Shown here piece by piece: positions 54,907 to 63,795 of a stretch of 64,000 nt of DNA. Position 1 is the stretch's first letter, and the number at the start of each line of letters is the position of its first letter. A program made the position numbers and the translations under genes. Source of the DNA: an uncultured Clostridium sp. GTDB taxonomy: Bacteria > Bacillota > Clostridia > Lachnospirales > Lachnospiraceae. The DNA lies in contig CAMEFI010000001.1 in assembly GCA_945915475.1 (NCBI GenBank), positions 62,001 through 126,000 of the forward strand. Direction: 5' to 3'. The notes under the pieces were generated by a model that saw only the letters and a list, made by a program, of their open reading frames with translations, was not told the DNA's origin and ran no database searches.

Positions 54907-55605
54907 TCACTCCACCTTGACCATCCGGTAACCAACCCCCACATGGGTCTGGATATACTGGACAGAATCCGAATTCTTTTCTAATTTCTTGCGAAGAGTT
55001 GCCATAAACACCCTTAAGGATGCTACATCATTTTCCCAGCTATGTCCCCAGATATGCTGCGTAATATAGGTATGGGTCAACACCTTTCCTACATTCTTTG
55101 AAAGAAGACATAACAGCTTGTATTCAATAGGTGTCAGATGCAACTCTTCCTCTTCTAAATAGGCACAGCCTGCGGAATAATCAATCTGAAGCATACCGTT
55201 CTCAAAAACGGATGCCTCTGCCTGCTCTCCCTGCTTCGTAATAAATCTTCTTTCCGTTACACGAAGACGGGCTAACAATTCCTCCACAGAAAACGGCTTT
55301 GTGAGATAATCATCTGCCCCCGCATCCAATGCCTCTACTTTATCGGCATCCTCACTTCGGGCACTGATTATAATAATCGGTACATTGGACCAGGAACGAA
55401 TTTTACGAATGACTTCCATACCATCGATATCCGGCAACCCCAGATCCAGCAAAATGATGTCCGGATTATGGGATGCTGCTTCCATCACAGCTGTTTCTCC
55501 ATTTGCAGCAATAATATACCGGTAATCATGCGCCTTCAATGTTGTTGTCATAAGATTCTGTATAGATCTGTCATCTTCTACCACTAAAATCAATGTCTTA
55601 TTCAT
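54907..55605 (-). CDS. KdpE-like OmpR/PhoB family response regulator
   Basis: VVEDDRSIQNLM..., IILLDLGLPDIDGMEVIRKIR, winged-helix HTHVGVGYRMVKVE. Confidence 0.92.
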   Translation of the reverse strand: MNKTLILVVEDDRSIQNLMTTTLKAHDYRYIIAANGETAVMEAASHNPDIILLDLGLPDIDGMEVIRKIRSWSNVPIIIISARSEDADKVEALDAGADDYLTKPFSVEELLARLRVTERRFITKQGEQAEASVFENGMLQIDYSAGCAYLEEEELHLTPIEYKLLCLLSKNVGKVLTHTYITQHIWGHSWENDVASLRVFMATLRKKLEKNSDSVQYIQTHVGVGYRMVKVE

Positions 55606-57196
55606 GTAAATCAATCTCCTCTACCGGCAATGTAAATGTAAATACCGCTCCCTGGGGAGTATTATCCGTAAGTTTCAATTCTCCTCCATGCGCTGCAATA
55701 ATAGATTTGCAAAGCGATAATCCAAGGCCCAGACTTCGCCTGCTGTCTGCCATACTCTTTGCCCCACTGTAAAACATATCAAACACAAGGGGCTTCATAT
55801 CATCCGAAATTCCAGGACCATTATCTGCAATCCGCACCACTGCCTTATTCTGTAATTTCTGCGTCGTCACTACAATTTCCGAACCTTTTTGTGTATATTT
55901 AATTGCATTATCCATAATATTAATAATAACCTGCATAATCAGTCTTGCATCTACCTTCACAAGAACAAAATCATCGGATGACTGAAAAGAAATCTGATGC
56001 TCCGTCTTATTTCTGCTGATATGCTGCAACGCTTCTGTAATGATCTCATCTAATAATTCGGTCTGCAAACGAAGATTCATATTTCCTTCTTCTAACCTGG
56101 TTACAGAAAGCAGATTCTCTACCAGATTGATCAGCCACATGGAATCATCATAAATATCCAGATACAACTGCTGCTTTGTCTCCTGATCAAACTTCTCTCC
56201 ATTCGATAACAAATTGCTAGCATTTCCGGAAATAGAAGTTAACGGAGTACGCAAATCATGGGAAATGGAACGAAGTAAATTAACCCTTAACTGTTCCTTT
56301 TGTGCCATCAATGCCGCCTCTGCTTTTTCCCTGGCATTTTTCTCATTTTCCAAAGCCAGTGCACATTCTCCAAGTATGGACAACAATATACTGTTTTCAA
56401 AAGAATCTAAGGCTTTGTCCTGAATGACAATTCCAATCACTCCATAGACAACATTGCTGGTACGGATAGGTAGATAAAGACACTTTGCATCTGGAAATGT
56501 GTCTGTGGCTGCACCTGCATATCTATTATTTTTTAACACCCAAAGGGCAACGGACTTCTCCTTTTCCGTTAGATATTTCTCTTTTGCTGCATCCTTATTT
56601 ATTCCAAAGAATGCCGGTTCCGATAACGTTTCCTTCTGTACAAGATAAATCACCATATCCCTGCTTAAAAGCTTCATCAACTGTGTCGCTGTGACAGAAA
56701 TAATCTGTTCCTTTTCCTTCATACCACCTAATAACTGATTGGTATCAAATAATATTTTGGTACGATACTCCGATTGTTCAGACTCTGCCGCCTGACGTTT
56801 TAATTGAATTGCAAGGGAACCGGTTAAAAAAGCCGCTACAAACATAGTGATAAATGTAACCGGATAATCTTTATCATAAGCTAACAATGTATAACGGGGT
56901 TCGGTGAATAAAAAGTTAAACACAATGACACTGACACCTGCTGCAATGAGACTATACACCTGACGTGTTGTGACAATGGATGTAATCAGCACACCAAGAA
57001 TATATACCATAATAATATTGGCTTCACTCATTCCAAGATGCCAGAAAAACAAACCTATTGCAGATGCGATTACAATCATTCCGATACTTTTTATCACATC
57101 TGCCACACAATCAAATTTTTCCACGTAATCAGCTCCTATGATCAGAGATACGAAATCAGCAAACGCTGTTTCTCCGTAATATGTTCTTCTTTCCAC
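55598..57196 (-). CDS. KdpD-like sensor histidine kinase lacking the KdpD/Usp N-terminal domains
   Basis: DUF4118-like TM block, NLLRSISHDLRTPLTSISGNASNLL H-box, DNAIKYTQKGSEI, SLGLGLSLCKSIIAAHGGEL. Confidence 0.92.
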   Translation of the reverse strand: MERRTYYGETAFADFVSLIIGADYVEKFDCVADVIKSIGMIVIASAIGLFFWHLGMSEANIIMVYILGVLITSIVTTRQVYSLIAAGVSVIVFNFLFTEPRYTLLAYDKDYPVTFITMFVAAFLTGSLAIQLKRQAAESEQSEYRTKILFDTNQLLGGMKEKEQIISVTATQLMKLLSRDMVIYLVQKETLSEPAFFGINKDAAKEKYLTEKEKSVALWVLKNNRYAGAATDTFPDAKCLYLPIRTSNVVYGVIGIVIQDKALDSFENSILLSILGECALALENEKNAREKAEAALMAQKEQLRVNLLRSISHDLRTPLTSISGNASNLLSNGEKFDQETKQQLYLDIYDDSMWLINLVENLLSVTRLEEGNMNLRLQTELLDEIITEALQHISRNKTEHQISFQSSDDFVLVKVDARLIMQVIINIMDNAIKYTQKGSEIVVTTQKLQNKAVVRIADNGPGISDDMKPLVFDMFYSGAKSMADSRRSLGLGLSLCKSIIAAHGGELKLTDNTPQGAVFTFTLPVEEIDLHE

Positions 57197-57627
57197 ATAA
57201 CATACATATTCATCTGCTGATTATCAAGTGGTTCGATTACGAATCCCGTCATTGGTTCTGACAACGAATGTGGAAGAAAGGAGCTAATCTTTTCCCCATA
57301 TTCTTTCGTAATGCCAGCATCCAATGTTTCCATCAAAAGGACAATGTCAACACTCTCATTCTCTAACATTCTTCTTAGTTCCATATGGCTTCCTGTATAA
57401 AAATAATAAGATACGTCCTTATGTTCTTTTGAAAAAGTATCTAACTTTTCCGAAACAGAAGACATCATAATGGGATTATCACAAGCAATCTTTATTACAT
57501 TCTCTCCATTTTTCAAATCCGATTCCGACCGAACATTTTCTCTCAAAAAGATGTCTAGTTTTTTCATGGCGATAAAACTTAGAACAATCCATACGATAAA
57601 AATCAGCAGTAATATAATTTTATACAT
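57142..57627 (-). CDS. membrane-anchored small protein, possible periplasmic-binding-protein-like (type 2) domain; unknown
   Basis: N-terminal TM; IKIACDNPIMMSSVSEKLDTFSKEHKDVSYYFYTGSHMELRRMLENESVDIVLL resembles LysR/PBP2-type substrate domains. Confidence 0.7.
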   Translation of the reverse strand: MYKIILLLIFIVWIVLSFIAMKKLDIFLRENVRSESDLKNGENVIKIACDNPIMMSSVSEKLDTFSKEHKDVSYYFYTGSHMELRRMLENESVDIVLLMETLDAGITKEYGEKISSFLPHSLSEPMTGFVIEPLDNQQMNMYVMWKEEHITEKQRLLISYL

Positions 57628-57651
57628 TATACCACCTCAATTCAAGTTGTT

Positions 57652-58299
57652 CTATATATGAAAACATTTCTGTATATCTCTGTTCTTTCCTAATACCAGC
57701 ATGGCATCTCCCGGATAGAAACAGGTATCCGGCGTAATGGTCAGATCCATTTTCCCCACTCTCTTTAATGCCATAATATTAATATTATATTTCTGGCGGA
57801 TATTAATTTCTCCGACCGTTCTGTTAATCCAGGATTCCGGTACCTCAATCTCAAAAATAGCATATTCATTATCCAGCTCAATATAATCAAAAATATGATC
57901 CGAACTATATCGAATGGCAGTCCAGGTAGCCAATTGCTTCTCCGGATAAACAATTTCATCCGCTCCATTTCGAAGCAGGAATTTTGCATGTACATCTCTG
58001 GCTGCCCGGGACACTACCATTTTGGCACCTAATTCTTTTAACAGAGAAGTAGTCTCCAAAGAACTTTGGAAGTCATTTCCAATCGCAACAATGCAGACAT
58101 CATAATTCCCAACACCTAAGGAACGCAGAAATGCTTCATTCATGCTATCTCCAATCTGTGCATTTGTAACATAAGGCAATGCCTCCTGCACTCTTTCCTC
58201 GATTTTGTCAATTGCCATGATCTCATGATGTAATTCGTGCAGTTTTACCGCAATATTCTTTCCAAATCTTCCCAATCCTATCAGTAAAATTGACTTCAT
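57652..58299 (-). CDS. TrkA/KtrA-type potassium channel RCK subunit
   Basis: SILLIGLGRFGKNIAVKLHELHHEIMAIDKIEERV RCK-N Rossmann and TrkA-C. Confidence 0.93.
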   Translation of the reverse strand: MKSILLIGLGRFGKNIAVKLHELHHEIMAIDKIEERVQEALPYVTNAQIGDSMNEAFLRSLGVGNYDVCIVAIGNDFQSSLETTSLLKELGAKMVVSRAARDVHAKFLLRNGADEIVYPEKQLATWTAIRYSSDHIFDYIELDNEYAIFEIEVPESWINRTVGEINIRQKYNINIMALKRVGKMDLTITPDTCFYPGDAMLVLGKNRDIQKCFHI

Positions 58300-58314
58300 T
58301 CCAATCCTCTCCTC

Positions 58315-59682
58315 CTATCCCACTGTTATCTTTTCCTTTGGCAGTTTTGATATATTTCTGGATTTGTTGGATAACGCTGCAAAAACCAACGTAAGACCTC
58401 CCACTCTTCCTAAAAACATAAGAATAATTAAAATCATTCTTGATATTGCTCCAAGCCCCGGTGTAATCCCTAATGTCAGACCTACTGTTCCGATTGCGGA
58501 AGCTGTTTCGAACAAGCAGGTAAGCACTGGCAGATTTTCTATACAGCTTATCATAATTCCACCTGTAAAGAATAACGTAAGATACATCAGCAAAATGGTG
58601 GCTGCATACTTGATGGTATTATCTTCCACTCTTCTTCCAAAACACTCTGTATCTTCTTTTCTCTTAAAAACAGAATATAATGTCATGAACAAAACCGCCA
58701 CTGTTGTAGTCTTCATTCCTCCAGCCGTGGACCCCGGAGAGCCGCCAATCAACATCAATAAAATGATAACCACCTGTCCGGCTTCACTAAATAATGTTAA
58801 ATCTACCGTATTAAAGCCTGCCGTTCTTGGTGTCACCGTCTGAAATAATGCGCCTAAAAACTTTTCCCGCACCGGCATATCATCAAAAACCGGTCTGCCA
58901 AATTCCCGAAAATAGAAAAACAAAAAAGGAAAAAGAATCAAGAGGAACGTCATAACCAATATCACTTTACTTTGCATCCGGTATTTATGAATATGAATCC
59001 CATTGCATTTCACATCATTCCACGTAAGAAAACCAATACCACCTGTAATAATCAGACCCATAATGACTACATTGATCAACCCATTTCCCTCATAACCCGT
59101 CAGGGAGGAAAACTGCCCCTTACATCCCATCAGGTCAAATCCTGCATTACAAAATGCAGAAACCGAATGAAACAGGGCATACCATGTACCTTTCGGACCA
59201 CCAAACTCCTTCCAAAAGACAGGCATCAGGAAGCAGGCTCCTGCAAATTCAATCAACATGGTTAACTTCAAAATAAATCCGGTTAACCGGACAATTCCTC
59301 CCACACTGGGAGCGGCTATTGCCTCCTGCATGGTACTTCTTTGCATTAGTCCGATTTTTCTTCCGGAAATAGCTGCCACTGACACGGCAATGGTAACAAC
59401 CCCCATACCACCTATCTGTATTAATATAAGAATAACCGCCTGTCCAAAAGCCGACCAGTACATTGCTGTGTCGTGCACCACCAGTCCCGTCACGCAGGTT
59501 GCAGAAACTGCTGTAAATAGAGCGTCCAAAAAAGATGTCGTTTCTCCTGTCTTCGTAGAAACAGGAAGCATTAGTAAAATGCTTCCCGTCAATATGACAA
59601 ACAAAAAACCCATTATGATGATCTGAAAAGAAGTCAATCTTTTTTTCTCGAATCGTAAAGCTTTCATCTTCATATCAGCCAA
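58315..59682 (-). CDS. TrkH/KtrB-type potassium transporter (TTG start at 59682 or ATG at 59673)
   Basis: ATCVTGLVVHDTAMYWSAFGQAVILILIQIGGMG, FCNAGFDLMG, GGSPGSTAGGMKTTT pore motifs. Confidence 0.94.
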   Translation of the reverse strand: MADMKMKALRFEKKRLTSFQIIIMGFLFVILTGSILLMLPVSTKTGETTSFLDALFTAVSATCVTGLVVHDTAMYWSAFGQAVILILIQIGGMGVVTIAVSVAAISGRKIGLMQRSTMQEAIAAPSVGGIVRLTGFILKLTMLIEFAGACFLMPVFWKEFGGPKGTWYALFHSVSAFCNAGFDLMGCKGQFSSLTGYEGNGLINVVIMGLIITGGIGFLTWNDVKCNGIHIHKYRMQSKVILVMTFLLILFPFLFFYFREFGRPVFDDMPVREKFLGALFQTVTPRTAGFNTVDLTLFSEAGQVVIILLMLIGGSPGSTAGGMKTTTVAVLFMTLYSVFKRKEDTECFGRRVEDNTIKYAATILLMYLTLFFTGGIMISCIENLPVLTCLFETASAIGTVGLTLGITPGLGAISRMILIILMFLGRVGGLTLVFAALSNKSRNISKLPKEKITVG

Positions 59683-59734
59683 CTTTCTTAATCAATCTTC
59701 AAACTATCCTAATTATTCCTTCTTACATCTAAAG

Positions 59735-59772
59735 ATTGTATAAGAATGTTAAGAATTGTATTAAGATTGTAT
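59735..59772. promoter_or_regulatory. four phased direct repeats upstream of trkH (candidate response-regulator sites)
   Basis: ATTGTAT at 59735, 59755, 59766 and AATGTTA at 59745: 10/10/11 bp spacing. Confidence 0.55.
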
Positions 59773-59798
59773 AAAGATAAAATACAAAAAGGTACATT

Positions 59799-59840
59799 AC
59801 CCTATTCATCATAGGGAAACGTACCTTTCTAAAAATTCCA
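59799..59840. terminator. terminator hairpin between trkH and GT remnant
   Basis: AAAGGTACATTACCCTAT...ATAGGGAAACGTACCTTT stem. Confidence 0.65.
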
Positions 59841-59892
59841 TACACGCCTCTTTATTGAGCAATCAGTATTAATAAAACACAAAATACATATA

Positions 59893-60030
59893 CTAACATA
59901 ATCCTTCCAGAAATTCTCTTGCAGCTTTTACACCGCCGCATCGTTTAAATCCTTCTGATATCTCTTTTACCAAACCCAATGTTGGATTGGTGTGTCCATG
60001 TGCCGGAATACAAAACCATACTATCTTCAT
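59893..60030 (-). pseudogene. glycosyltransferase (MGT/UGT-like) remnant with internal deletion, 45 aa
   Basis: Own translation MKIVWFCIPAHGHTNPTLGLVKEISEGFKRCGGVKAAREFLEGLC: GT N-terminus joined to a short C-terminal-looking end. Confidence 0.6.
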
Positions 60031-60099
60031 TATCCTTCTCCTTTACCCAAAATGATTTCTTTATCTAAAACACTAACGATTTGATACGTTTATTCCATA

Positions 60100-60789
60100 T
60101 TAGTTCCATGGTCTTTTCTTATCAAGCCAGCCATTTTTCTTCCAATATTCCTTTTCCGGTTTGCCGGATCCCCAATCATTTATCTGCATCATCCGCATCA
60201 TACAAAACATGAATCTTGTCTTGATACCCACATGGATATTTGCTTTTTGAATCTTTTTTGCCAATTTTTCAATATCTGCATTTATTTTTGCTTTTTTCTG
60301 TTCGGACACCTGTTCCCAGTTCATTGCCTGGACAGCGATACCATATTTCCTGATATACGGAACTCCCCAGTAAAATAATGTATTCGTGATATCCTTAATG
60401 GCAGATTTCGTTCCCGTTCCCGCTGCCGTTGAGATTACCACCGCCTTCTTTGAAAACATACACTGTCTTGGTCGATGCGACATCCAATATGTAAATGTAA
60501 GATCTAAAAATGCTTTCATGGATGCGGAAGCCCGCATACAATAGGTTGGCGTAGTGAAGATTAACAGCTCCGCACTTTCCACTGCCTGCATAATCCGGCT
60601 TTTCTCATCGTAAAAAAGGCATTTTCCCTCATTTTCAATACACTGATAACACCCCAGGCAGAAATGCTCCAAATCCTTCGGCAGGAAAAATTCCTGTACG
60701 TCACTGTCTGCAAATTGTTCTGCAAGCAGCCTGCCAATATGATAGGTGCTGCCCATATGATTTTGACCATGTATGATTGTAATTCTCAT
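60100..60789 (-). CDS. flavodoxin-family NAD(P)H-dependent oxidoreductase
   Basis: ITIIHGQNHMGSTYHIGRLLAEQ...CLGCYQCIENEGKC...LLIFTTPTYCMRASASMKAFLDLT. Confidence 0.88.
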   Translation of the reverse strand: MRITIIHGQNHMGSTYHIGRLLAEQFADSDVQEFFLPKDLEHFCLGCYQCIENEGKCLFYDEKSRIMQAVESAELLIFTTPTYCMRASASMKAFLDLTFTYWMSHRPRQCMFSKKAVVISTAAGTGTKSAIKDITNTLFYWGVPYIRKYGIAVQAMNWEQVSEQKKAKINADIEKLAKKIQKANIHVGIKTRFMFCMMRMMQINDWGSGKPEKEYWKKNGWLDKKRPWN

Positions 60790-60820
60790 CGTTTGTCCTC
60801 CGAATAGTTGATGTTTTTTA

Positions 60821-61384
60821 CTAAAGAAATGTCCCTGTCTGTATAAATTCAGTTGTCTTTTTCATTATATCCTGAAGAATATACAGATTCTTTAGTGTAT
60901 CCGTTGTTTCAAGGGAATGATTCGCATTCTCATAAATATGTATAGGTATACTTTGACTTTCTGAAAGGCTTTTCACCTCCGAAATGTCACTCCATGGATC
61001 CGAAGTTCCGATAAAAGCAATAGCTTCCGCATGCCGAAAGCGATATGTCTGTTCAAGGGGTGTGTATAAAACCTGATGACATTTTACATTATGTTTTTCG
61101 GCATATGCGGATGCGATAATGGTTCCAATACTTTTGGAAACAAATAATATCTCACTATATTGGGTAAAATCAATTGCTGCAAGACTATTCCCTGCCTGTT
61201 CGTACAAACTGTCAAATGCCTCCTGCATTTTCTGTTCATTCCCACGTATATTCTTCCCATCATAGGAATAACTTAAGGAAACTATTTTTTCATATCCACA
61301 TTCCTGTGCCAGTTTTCTTGAATAATACAAAAGCGGCTTATCACAATGATAACCAATTCCAGGAAAAAATACTGCTATCTTCAT
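60821..61384 (-). CDS. small alpha/beta hydrolase-like protein
   Basis: FFPGIGYHCDKPLLYYSRKLAQECGYE; VSKSIGTIIA nucleophile elbow; NANHSLET. Confidence 0.7.
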   Translation of the reverse strand: MKIAVFFPGIGYHCDKPLLYYSRKLAQECGYEKIVSLSYSYDGKNIRGNEQKMQEAFDSLYEQAGNSLAAIDFTQYSEILFVSKSIGTIIASAYAEKHNVKCHQVLYTPLEQTYRFRHAEAIAFIGTSDPWSDISEVKSLSESQSIPIHIYENANHSLETTDTLKNLYILQDIMKKTTEFIQTGTFL

Positions 61385-61431
61385 TTTCTCACGTAATCTC
61401 CTTTTCCAAAATCAATCTAATGAAATCCATT

Positions 61432-61794
61432 TCACATTGGTGTCCCCACTTCAATCAGATTCCCGTCCAGGTCATAAAACCGAATTACTTTCTGGCCCCA
61501 GCTGTGCGTCATCATTTTATTCACATACTGAATTTGCGGGTACAACCTTTCCAATTTTTCTACAAATGCATCCAGATTCGATTCTTCAAAATACAACTCG
61601 CAGGAATTATTTTCCGGAATAATGTCTTTTCCTAAAAAGCTTTTCCAGATAGTTTCATCCTGAAGCACAAGACCTTCGGTTAAAATCATATTACCGTCAT
61701 TATCAAGAACCATTTCAAGACCAAACAAATCATGATAAAACTGTTTGGATTTTTCAATATCTTTCACAACAATTAATACATTTTTTAGTTTCAA
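61432..61794 (-). CDS. VOC/glyoxalase superfamily protein
   Basis: NVLIVVKDIEKSKQFYHDLFGLEMVLDNDGNMILTEGL...VIRFYDLDGNLIEVG. Confidence 0.92.
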   Translation of the reverse strand: MKLKNVLIVVKDIEKSKQFYHDLFGLEMVLDNDGNMILTEGLVLQDETIWKSFLGKDIIPENNSCELYFEESNLDAFVEKLERLYPQIQYVNKMMTHSWGQKVIRFYDLDGNLIEVGTPM

Positions 61795-61809
61795 ACTTCT
61801 TTTCCTCCG

Positions 61810-62136
61810 TTAAAAATTATCCCTGTTTTTCGGTGCACGTTTTCTGGTCACAAGCCCCAAATCCTGTAATTTACGTCCAAATTCATCATCTTTTGCAACC
61901 AATAGCAAATCTTTATCCATACCATTCAATGCATGTAATACTGCTGCATACATTCCAATGGATACGGATGGAGATCCCTTTTCAATGGACCATAAAGTTG
62001 CTCTACTGATTCCTGCACGTTCCGCAACCAATTCTGTAGACAATTTTCTGCGAAGCCTTGCTATCTTTATCTGTTCTCCCATCTGTTCTAGTATTCTCTC
62101 TGTCTGTGGAACAATATTCACTGATTTTTTTCCCAT
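61810..62136 (-). CDS. XRE family HTH regulator, HipB-like
   Basis: IKIARLRRKLSTELVAERAGISRATLWSIEKGSPSVSIGMYAAVLHAL; RKRAPK tail. Confidence 0.88.
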   Translation of the reverse strand: MGKKSVNIVPQTERILEQMGEQIKIARLRRKLSTELVAERAGISRATLWSIEKGSPSVSIGMYAAVLHALNGMDKDLLLVAKDDEFGRKLQDLGLVTRKRAPKNRDNF

Positions 62137-62247
62137 ACTATCACCTCATATAATGTTTATAATTATAAACAAATATTTGCATTTTATCAATTTTTACAAA
62201 CATTATGTAATCAGTATTTTTAACGATGAGAAACACGCCATTTTATA

Positions 62248-62275
62248 AAAAGGACGACACCTAAAGGTATCGCCC
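62248..62275 (-). terminator. terminator after the MerR gene
   Basis: Minus GGCGATACCTTTAGGTGTCGTCCTTTTT. Confidence 0.6.
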
Positions 62276-62308
62276 CATTTCGTTCTATCCACTGTGGAAT
62301 CCTATTAC

Positions 62309-63034
62309 TTATTCACAATAGATTTCAATTGCTTTCGCAACAAAAACTGCTGTACCCGCACCACCAGCCGTATCAATGTTCTCGGTCATGTCTCCACCAC
62401 CATTATACATTTTTCCCAGACAGGCAAGAATTTCCTTGGTACAGGTATAAAAATTCTCTGTGATATACTCCTGCAACTTCTTTACCTGTTGCTGCACATC
62501 TGCGTCTTGCGGGTCTTTTTCTTTCATCTGACCAAACTCCACAAAAAGCTCCATCATTTTAACGCCAATGGCCTTCTGCTGTTCTTTTGTCATATCTTTG
62601 GACTTTTGCTCATATTCCTTATATGCATCTGTATCTCCCCAGGCTGCTTTTGCCTGAGCTGCATATTCATCTAATTTTTTTGTATCAAATGCTGAAAAAT
62701 CCATATTCTTCACTCCTATCATTTTGATTCCACGAGCAAAGGTAATCAAATTCTCAATATGCTCTTTCTTCAATGTCAGAAGTTCTATCTGTTGTTCCAA
62801 GGCTTTGTTACGATCAAACCCAGAACTATTCAGAATCGCTTTGATATCCTTCAGCGGAAACTCCAGCTCACGAAACAGCATAATATGCTGTAATTGCTCT
62901 AATGCTGTATCGTCATACAGCCGATAACCCGCATCCGTAATCGATGTTGGATGCAGCAGACCAATCTCATCATAATAATGCAAAGTGCGTACGCTCACTC
63001 CTGTCAATTTGCTTACTTCATTTACTGTCATCAA
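62309..63034 (-). CDS. MerR family regulator with TipAS-like C-terminal domain
   Basis: VNEVSKLTGVSVRTLHYYDEIGLLHPTSITDAGYRLYDD; C-terminal TipAS-like KAAWGDTDAYKEYEQKSKDMTKEQ. Confidence 0.92.
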   Translation of the reverse strand: MMTVNEVSKLTGVSVRTLHYYDEIGLLHPTSITDAGYRLYDDTALEQLQHIMLFRELEFPLKDIKAILNSSGFDRNKALEQQIELLTLKKEHIENLITFARGIKMIGVKNMDFSAFDTKKLDEYAAQAKAAWGDTDAYKEYEQKSKDMTKEQQKAIGVKMMELFVEFGQMKEKDPQDADVQQQVKKLQEYITENFYTCTKEILACLGKMYNGGGDMTENIDTAGGAGTAVFVAKAIEIYCE

Positions 63035-63130
63035 CTTGTCCGCCTCCTCTCGTGTAAATACAGTCTATACTATGACGTAACGTGAGAGTCAAGCATTTTT
63101 CAAATATTTTATCCTTGTTTTTGTTTCCTT

Positions 63131-63385
63131 TTATAACAAAAGCATTCTTTCTGCCTCTCTCATTATGAGTTCCGGTTCCATAAGATGAATGTAATGACCA
63201 CTATGCTCAGCCTGTAAATATATTGCATTTTTACTAAAATCCAAATATTCTTTCATAATACTCTGCCACATATCCTCAATTCTGGTTGCAAACTCAAGTG
63301 AATTATTTCCAAACTTCATACTCTCTTCAATAGCAACCTTAGAAGAATGCGTAATAAGAGTAAGCGGGATGAATGGCAAGCTCCT
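63131..63385 (-). pseudogene. C-terminal fragment of an alpha/beta hydrolase
   Basis: LPFIPLTLITHSSKVAIEESMKFGNNSLEFATRIEDMWQSIMKEYLDFSKNAIYLQAEHSGHYIHLMEPELI: C-terminal half with SGHYIH only; preceding residues of the ORF are out-of-frame ABC sequence. Confidence 0.65.
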
Positions 63386-63638
63386 GTGGAATGTAGCCGA
63401 TTTTATGAATGACATCCTTTTTCTGTTTCCATGGATTCTTTCCAAGCAGTTCAATAGAACCTGCGGTTGGTCTCACGATGGAACAGATCATGTTCATGGT
63501 AGTACTTTTCCCTGCACCATTTGGTCCCAAAAGTCCAAAAATCTCTCCCCTTCGAATCTCTATATTCAGGTTGTCCACAACTGCTTTGTTGTTATATTTC
63601 TTTGTTAAATCTGTGGTTTTCAAAATGATTTCTTCCAT
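63339..63638 (-). pseudogene. truncated ABC transporter ATPase (N-terminal ~90 aa)
   Basis: LTKKYNNKAVVDNLNIEIRRGEIFGLLGPNGAGKSTTMNMICSIVRP...IGYIPQELAIHP then out-of-frame stop; no signature or Walker B. Confidence 0.8.
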
Positions 63639-63795
63639 GCCTTAACTCCTCTCTCCATTATGGTGAGTATGATATCAGTTTTGTGATTTCTTTCTCTGCT
63701 CATAATTTTCTGCTTTTCATCAAGCATTTTAAAATCTACAACTTGTTTTTTCTGTGGATATGCTTTATTGTCCCATTCCTCCAATCCGGAATTTC

